From Haliclona indistincta (Eukaryota > Porifera > Demospongiae > Haplosclerida > Chalinidae), in the NCBI GenBank assembly GCA_964017065.1, contig OZ024790.1:3802458-3866457 (forward strand): 64,000 nucleotides of DNA, given 5' to 3'. Shown in pieces: positions 54,001 through 64,000 of the stretch (within the stretch, counting starts at the first letter, position 1; the number at the start of each line of letters is the position of its first letter). A program made the position numbers and the translations under genes. The notes under the pieces are model-generated. The model was not told where the DNA came from. It saw only the letters and a program-made list of their open reading frames with translations, and searched no databases.

Positions 54001-57000
54001 CATAACAATACAAGATTGAACCTCCATAATTATAAGGGACAAGAAGTACCATATAGCGAGTAATTTTGGTGGGAGGAAACTTTGGTGAATTTGGCGAATC
54101 GCACCAAAATAAAATTCACCTAAAATCTGCTTTTTCTATTGCAGTAATACGTGAGCCAGGCACTTGATGCCAAAATTAAATTTGCCAAAACGCAAAATCT
54201 GGGTCATTAGCCAAAATTTTGACCCTCCAAAATTACTCGCCATACGGTACATGTGTACTTGCCCAAATTTTCCGTTACAGAGAGGTTCATAGAATGCAAT
54301 TTGAGGAGAGTCAGGTGCGATGTGACAAATCCTGTTTGACGAGTATTTGTGCATTTGACTCTATTTGCAATTGGAGTGATAATTGCTGTTCAGTGAAAGT
54401 GATTATTGGCACTAATTCATGAACTAATCTCTAACATGTGGTGTTGATAACACTGTTAATGTCACATCCGAATAGCTGCTTCTTGAAGTGCTGAGTTGAA
54501 TAGCATGGAACGTCGCCTTCACGGGTACCAAAATTAATGTAATCACTTTTTTATCATCTTCCATCTTGTGTGAAGCTCACTTAGTTGACTAGAAGATAGG
54601 ATCTCTCCGTATTAGTTTCAAAAAGTCTTTGATTTTCGTTGAATAAAATCATTGCTTGAAACTATGCTAGTATCAGTGTATGTCATACAAGTCATAAATT
54701 TGTGAGATTCAAAATTTCATGAATGGTTGCTAATCTTTCTTGTACTTGAGAAATTGAGTTATTTTGAAATTATAATACGGCACTTTAATTTTGATATAGT
54801 GATTATTGGTTTAAATTTAACTTGTTTGTTATTAGGTGTTGGGCAGGACTAAAGAATACATCATAGCGGAGCATCCATTGCCTAGTGTAGTACCTGGCTA
54901 CTGGAAGATGATCCTGGATCGAGGCATCAATGCTGTCGTTATAATAGGACCCATCAATGATGATGAGGTGAGTGAGTGAGTGAGTGAGTGGGTGGGTGGG
55001 TGAGTGAGTGAGTGAGTGAGTGAGTGAGTGAGTGAGGTGAGTGAGTGATGAGTGAGTGAGTGAGTGAGTGAGTGAGTGAGTGAGTGAGGTACACACACAC
55101 ATGATAGGGTACATATGTGTAGGTTACGTACAATGTAAAAGTGTTTAAGAGTATGATTATGTAATAAGGGTATGATCATGTGTTTGTGGGTGTACGAGTC
55201 AATTTTGTAATGTCTAACTAGAAACATGATTCATAAACAAACACAATCATACCTTTTTCATGGATAATGTTATTTATAGGCTTGTCGCAAACATGCATGC
55301 AAATTAATGTTCTTGATAGCGAGCGGGTCTTATATGTAATTTTTGTTTTTTATTACACAGGAAGTATATTGGCCGCTAGATGAGGACCCAATTGAGCATG
55401 ATGGTACCACGATACAGCTCTTAGAGCATGAGTCAGAGAAGGGATTGTCAGCTACAATGGTGGAAGTAGAGTGCGAAGTGGTAAGACATACATGTACCAT
55501 AGGATTAGAAACTGCCAGGCTCTGCCTCCCAGTATTACGTGACATCACCATCATGCATGATACAATGTGTATCATCTCACTAGATGCTTGGCCGTACTTT
55601 CGCTATAAATTATCGACTCGCACGATATCAATTCTTACGAGACCAACTGTTCACCAGATCAACTTTGTGCGAGAACAACTGTTAGGAAGTCAACTTGGCT
55701 ATCTACTAAACCCTAAACCTTAAAAAAAGCCTTCTCCTAACTGCGCAAAGTCGGGAGCGGCGTCCTAAACCGGGCCTTCGGCCCTTGCTAAGCCTAAGGA
55801 TTGTTGGGAGGGTCGCTCTAAACTGGACCTTCGGCCCTTGCTAAAGAATTGATCTCGTGAAGAATTGACGTTATAAGAGTTGACTTAATGAAGTTGATCT
55901 CGTGAACAGTTGATCAGCTGAGAGTTGATCGTGCAAGAGTTGATCTCGTGTTGAGTTGACCTCGCGTGTTATATACTCTTGGTAGTTCGCTAGATGCTTT
56001 ATCGTACTAAGTGTGTAGGACTACAGCAATAATTTTTCAACACTGTATTTTATCCTTTTTGCTGTTTATTTCCTTCTTCAGACAGAGCAGCACAATAACG
56101 TGTCCATACTCCAGCTCAACTCCTGGCCCTGTGAAAGTGGTGAGGTCCCGCCCACTACTGATGGTATGGTCCACCTGCTGGGACTAGTCAGTCAACACGC
56201 CACTGGTAGGATCCTGGTACACAGCTCCTGTAGGTCGGTGGACACATACATGCTTGAGATTAGCCATTGATTTAGAGTTCCATCACAGCAATACATATTG
56301 TTAAGTGCTACTCATTTATACATGCGTATCATCTGCATATTTGCTGTAAATCTCAATAATAAAGCGTTGAAAAGCAGTTGAACAGCATTCTTTACTAGGC
56401 ACATCTATGCATATCTCCTTTCTATTGAAAAGTATACATGTATCCGCCTATTGATGCTCCCGTACCGTACGATACTAAGGGCTGTCACATTACCGTGGTG
56501 ACTTAGTTATTAGATCAACAAGGGGTTAAAAAGTGCATCAAAAAATGCAAAGAGTAGTCATTATTGAATACAGCTGCTCAGTGTAGTCAAGAGTTCATTA
56601 CCAAGAGTATGCAACCGTCAATATACCCCCTAGGACGGCGTTGGGCAGGTAAACTCGTGACGTAGAAAATGTCCAACACTGTCCTAGGGGGTATATTGAT
56701 GGTTGCATACTCTTAGGTAATGTACTCTTGGTGTAGTAGTCTGAATACAAACCATGCCTGTTCATAATACACATATCTCTTCTCATCTCTTTAATTTAGT
56801 CTCGAAGACGACGCCAGTGGAGTGTTCTGTATTGCTAACTCACTCGCTAGGAGACTCAAAGATGACAAACCTGTGGACGTCATGAAGTCCACCACTCACT
56901 TATTATCTCAGCGCTCAAACGTCATCGTATCAAAGGTCTGTCAAATTTTTTTAATCATTCAATTTTTACTAAGTAGATCATTCAACAATCAATTTTTTTA

Positions 57001-58591
57001 ACTATTCGATTTTTTTTCTACGTAACTCAATTTTAAAAATTGTCAGCACAAAACGTTTACACGAAGGTGCTGCAAAAACTTAGAAATAACAAAATCTTAT
57101 TTTGAATTAATTTATTGATGCGTTTTGAATTTGTGGTTTATTTCTAAGAAACTCTGTTGTGACTAACATTTCATATGTTCTTCAGTGTGTGTGCGTGACT
57201 AGTGTTTCTAACACACTAGTCTTGTTAGTCTACACATCATGTTATTATTTGGCAAAAACTGCTTGTTGAAACAGAAAACGTTTTCCACTACCTACAAACA
57301 ATTATTATAAATAATTTGTTGATAAACACAAGATTGTAGTCCATCTCTTCAGTGCAATTTTTTACGGTTCAACTATTCATAATTTTTTGGAAGTTTGCAA
57401 ATTTAAATAGTATTATTCATGTATCATTATACGTACAGTGGAACTCGCTAACCCAAACCTCTGAAATGTAAACAGCATTATGATAACGGACGCTTTGTGC
57501 AGGAAGAGGTTGTACAGAAGGTTCGGCCCATGAAATGCAAACGGTATATTAGCCAGTACAAATTTGGTGTAGATCAGCAAAAGTATGAGAGATAGGAGAT
57601 AGTATAGAGCTATGCAGCAGCTTCGTGATTGACCATGTATTGACAAAGTACTCGGCAATAAACATACATGTGCCTCTGATGGCTATACATCCCAAAGCGT
57701 CATTCATTTGCACTTATTCAGCTAATCCATCTCACCCTACCTTCGTCTCACTCATAACAAACATCAATGTACGTAGAACCACAGGATTTCCTGCTTGTTA
57801 GGAATACAAGCTTTTTTTCTAAAAATGTGATGTATTTTGACACAAAACATGACATATCACATCACCTTATACCATATAAGGGTTCCTCCGCTTTTTCCAC
57901 TAGAAATCAGCCAATTTTACTTCACCGTCACAACAGGAAAGAAAACAATTTTCTAGCTATCTTATGCCTTAGTGGGCTGAGTCATAGAGGCATCGTGTAG
58001 ATTATACATGTGTGTGTGTGTGTGTGTGTGCGTTTATGTTCGCAATGCAAGTCTTAGCTAATGCTTGTCTTGAAGCCTTAAGTCAACAGCACTGATGGTC
58101 AAATGTACTGCACCATAAGATCTCTTCCTTCGCTGCTTAAAAACTTTCACTAATCGATGTCGTAAACATAAAAAAATTAATGTGCTCATAAAAAATTCGC
58201 ATTTCTTGTGAAACAGTAACAAATGTTGTCCAAGTCCATATATCCTTTGGCGTCTAAGAGCTGCAGGCGCGAAGGTGTTACTGTCAGTGTAGAATACCGT
58301 ATAGCGGGAAATTTTTGCCGGATAAAATTTTGCGAATGCGCGAGATAGAGCATTTCGCGAATAATATTTTCGCGAATCAGCGCCCTATCTTTGTCAACAA
58401 AAAAAAATAAGACATTCGCGGATAATATTTTCGCAAATAGCCTGTAATACGAGAAATTCGCGAAAATTGTCTCCCGCAAAAATTTCCCGCTATACGGTAC
58501 AATTCATTCATAGATAATGTTCTTTCTTTTTCTTTTGCAGGATCAATATTTTTTCATATATGAGACTCTACAAGAAGCGATTTCAGAGTAA
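45052..58591 (+). CDS. Receptor protein tyrosine phosphatase, D1 active, D2 degenerate
   Basis: Exons seen: 45052-45728, 45861-45982, 46513-46606, 47131-47207, 47918-47954, 48048-48145, 48423-48563, 48925-49085, 50103-50238, 51142-51291, 51901-51997, 53466-53539, 54836-54967, 55361-55480, 56082-56233, 56800-56935 and 58541-58591; at least 818 aa. Signal peptide, a Ser/Thr/Pro-rich mucin-like ectodomain of about 170 aa, one membrane helix (about 197-222), then two PTP domains. D1 has [28 protein letters not shown] and the Q-loop MVQTE, so it should be catalytic. D2 has KNRN, WPC instead of WPD, and HSSCRS in place of HCSAGVGR, so it should be dead. The layout recalls PTPRA/PTPRE-type receptors. 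Exons 45982 and 46513 do not join in phase; an exon is probably lost in the assembly gap. Confidence 0.9.
46206..46405. other. Assembly gap (200 N) hiding an RPTP exon
   Basis: Exactly 200 N next to a CT-rich tract. The upstream exon ends in phase 1 and the downstream exon begins in phase 0, so at least one exon of length 3n+2, in the juxtamembrane region just before D1, is missing. Confidence 0.8.
46620..46826. repeat. (TCAC)n microsatellite
   Basis: Tandem CACT units with scattered variants start about a dozen bases after the splice donor at 46607. Confidence 0.95.
47392..47580. mobile_element. MITE, TACCGTATAGC ends (copy 1)
   Basis: Inverted ends TACCGTATAGC and GCTATACGGTA bound 189 bp. 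It is related by its ends to the elements at 54047-54249 and 58295-58499; all three are in introns of the same phosphatase gene. Confidence 0.8.
48746..48832. mobile_element. Short hairpin MITE (CAGGGGCGTAGGCAGG)
   Basis: Perfect 16-bp ends, CAGGGGCGTAGGCAGG and its reverse complement, around a G/C-rich centre; flanks share GGTTG. Total 87 bp. Confidence 0.8.
49795..50045. repeat. Minisatellite, about 70-85 bp unit
   Basis: About three and a half copies of a unit with GTTTGGTCCCTAGCTAGCTG, GCTGTTATAAGCAGACAGTG and CTATAGACAGGTTTCACTGT. The same unit forms a second array at about 62640-63215. Confidence 0.9.
52083..52637. mobile_element. piggyBac-like MITE
   Basis: The ends CCCTTTAAT and AAAGGG are flanked on both sides by TTAA (52079-52082 and 52638-52641), the hallmark of piggyBac insertion. 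Length 555 bp, no transposase. It lies in the intron between D1 and D2 of the phosphatase. Confidence 0.75.
54047..54249. mobile_element. MITE, TACCATATAGCGAG ends (copy 2)
   Basis: Inverted ends TACCATATAGCGAGTAATTT and AAATTACTCGCCATACGGTA bound about 203 bp with CCAAAATT words inside. A partial relative lies at about 44125-44320. Confidence 0.8.
54968..55087. repeat. (GTGA)n array starting at a splice donor
   Basis: The donor GTGAGT of the exon ending at 54967 continues without a break into about 29 GTGA units, some GTGG. Confidence 0.95.
55590..55980. mobile_element. Palindromic element with GATCAACT repeats and CCCTAAA core
   Basis: The left arm (about 55610-55705) has 14-16 bp units such as ACGAGACCAACTGTT and CCAGATCAACTTTG. 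The right arm (55848-55972) has the same unit inverted (AGAGTTGATCTCGTG). Between them is the CTAAACCCTAAACC / CCGGGCCTTCGGCCC core shared with the element at 16-1348. CTAGATGCTT occurs on both sides and may be the target duplication, but the boundaries are uncertain. Confidence 0.65.
56599..56719. repeat. Palindromic element, about 39-bp arms
   Basis: TACCAAGAGTATGCAACCGT and onward at 56599-56636 is mirrored at 56681-56719 with a few mismatches; the loop is about 44 bp. It is a small fold-back in a phosphatase intron. Confidence 0.85.
58295..58499. mobile_element. MITE, TACCGTATAGCGGG ends (copy 3)
   Basis: Inverted ends TACCGTATAGCGGGAAATTT and AAATTTCCCGCTATACGGTA bound 205 bp, with TTCGCGAA words inside. 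Confidence 0.9.
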
Positions 58592-59760
58592 TTTGGGCCA
58601 TCGTGCCATTGTGATGAAACATTAGTTTTCTAGATTTGTAGCAAAGTATAGTTCACCTACTAGTTAATTAACTATTCATTTTCTGTGCAACTGCAATTTT
58701 TCGACAGGTATGCAAATATTTTATATAACAGTGATTTTTAAAATCATGTATTATAGTAATTTTTGTATCTTTTAAACGTTTGATGTCATAATTCTCGGAT
58801 CATTGCATGTAGTAAACATTAGATACACTCTAAAGAATAACTGAATGAGGTCACATATTATTACAGCTACCAAACTTAGGGATGGAACACTTAGTTTCAT
58901 GTACCATACATGTACATGTAATAATTATAGATATAGATTTGTTAAAACCAGCTACAGGTGTTAGACTATATAGGTCTATAGTGAGACTAGAGTTACGTTG
59001 CTGGAAGACATTGCAAGTGTCACATTCATGCATTGACTGGATGTGTAAAGTCTCTGTAGTCACTGTTGTCTTAATTTTCACGATTATCGGCTAGAACTTC
59101 TTAACCTCAGATTATTATATCTTTGTGAAGCTATGCCTTAAAATAGTAAGCAAGTGAGTGGAAGGCAGACATATTTAGCTGATCACTCAGCTGCGAAATA
59201 TGCAACTCTAGAGTCAGCTACAGTTAAATTGCTGCCCTCAATGGAGGACAAACATGCAACTTCCTACTTGGCTTGTAGGCCTAGTCTATTGTAGCAATGC
59301 TAAGCTCAAGATTTTGGTTAAGTTAACAGAAAGTCTAAAGGCGGCATAATAGAATCTGCTATAATCTATACTCAATAATGCTAATCTATGATTAACAATT
59401 CGTTACATTTTCAAACTAGGCACTGGAAGCCAGCATAAAGCTGCAAGTACATGCACATGCATCATGGAGCATTAAAGTTGTTGTCTTTCTTGCATGCATC
59501 ACTACTGCATTATCACAACACACTACAGATAATTTATATTATCGTTCTAGCTAACATAGTTACTCACAGTAGCACTATAATAATTATTATGTGGTGTACA
59601 AATCAGCTAAATTCAATGCAATGTCTAGCTGATGAATCACCATGATGTAATCATAATGGACTTTGTGTGTGTCAATACTATACACATTACCTTATACATT
59701 TTACTATACCACATGACAATGATGCGTATAACAACAGGATGGTGTGTCTGTTTGACTGAC
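58592..59760. other. Intergenic region after the phosphatase gene
   Basis: This should hold the 3' UTR of the phosphatase gene. No reading frame, RNA gene or repeat family was recognised apart from short TACATGTA words. Confidence 0.5.
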
Positions 59761-63601
<3,841 letters not shown>

Positions 63602-64000
63602 GTCTCGGCAGATCATGTGATACGCTGATGTTGTGTTTATTTTGTTAATAACTTGGCTTCGATTAGTTTATTAATTCAATATTCAACGGTCTGTTGTTCT
63701 TCATTGGTCCAACACTAGTCTACCATCACTGTACTTGTGGTGTCTAGCTGGCGCAAAACATCTGATAAAGGATCCCTTCTTTATGAAGAGTTCACAATAA
63801 AATGCTCAAGTGCTGAGCTATGCAAATGAAAACTGAATACAGTATTATTATTATACCAAAATACTAAATAACTAAGATAAACAATTTGTGGTGGACACCA
63901 CTTGATAAAGAAAGTCTGCTTACATGTGCAAGTAGTACGAAGTGTTGTCAAAAGCTGAAGTAAGACGGAAAACATGTGACTTGAAGTACATTTGATTGAT
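63602..64000. other. Terminal stretch, nothing recognised
   Basis: AT-rich sequence with no supported gene or repeat family. Confidence 0.4.

Noticed and set aside
54803..55227. Frames rich in THSLTHSL
   Set aside because: Produced by the (GTGA)n array at a splice donor.
56082..56935. Active second phosphatase domain
   Set aside because: Catalytic Cys position is Ser, the loop is altered and the general-acid Asp is Cys.

Overview
The window looks like a gene-dense, repeat-rich early-branching animal genome, most likely a demosponge of the Amphimedon type. This is inference: introns are short with GT-AG (and a few GC-AG) borders, there is a tandem-domain receptor tyrosine phosphatase, a conserved animal CCDC93 and FBXW9, large Ig/fibronectin-III receptors, and many MITEs and microsatellites. 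There are no operons, ribosome-binding sites or CRISPR arrays. One 200-base assembly gap lies at 46206-46405.

Region 1 (1-24 kb, mostly + strand) is a tandem array of single-pass Ig/FN3 receptors. Copy A (1-3.78 kb) is a pseudogene: a transposon splits exon 1 and there are several frameshifts. A diverged receptor 3' end (D, 5.07-5.68 kb) lies inside a TIR-bounded element. Copy B (8414-12599) reads open through 13 exons for 871 aa. Copy C (19332-22719) is colinear but has one in-frame TGA. Copies B and C were duplicated together with the 3' end of the convergent gene FBXW9, so broken FBXW9 exons lie at 13.0 and 15.8 kb.

Region 2 (22.9-36.0 kb, - strand) is FBXW9, an F-box plus WD40 gene of 7 exons. 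Its second intron (11.3 kb) holds two intronless same-strand genes. They encode giant paralogous membrane proteins (1266 and about 1257 aa) with a signal peptide, a beta-helix-like ectodomain, a Cys-rich region and about 8-9 membrane helices. FBXW9 is head-to-head with CCDC93 across 372 bp.

Region 3 (36.4-44.75 kb, + strand) is a complete 22-exon CCDC93 (623 aa, CCC complex, endosomal recycling), with an antisense tRNA-Gln(CTG) in one intron. Region 4 (45.05-58.59 kb, + strand) is a receptor tyrosine phosphatase with a mucin-like ectodomain, an active-looking D1 and a degenerate D2. Beyond it lie a tentative small gene (59.8-63.6 kb) and minisatellites.

How the genes might work together is inference only. 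The intact receptor carries a cytoplasmic tail with conserved tyrosines (YDIP, and YGxH followed at a fixed distance by VY[ED]), and a receptor phosphatase lies in the same window. The most unusual items are the tyrosine-tail receptor array, the nested beta-helix/multi-TM pair with a homogenised core, a transposon family with exchangeable tandem-repeat arms around a CCCTAAA/GGCCTTCGGCC core, and microsatellites that start at splice sites.
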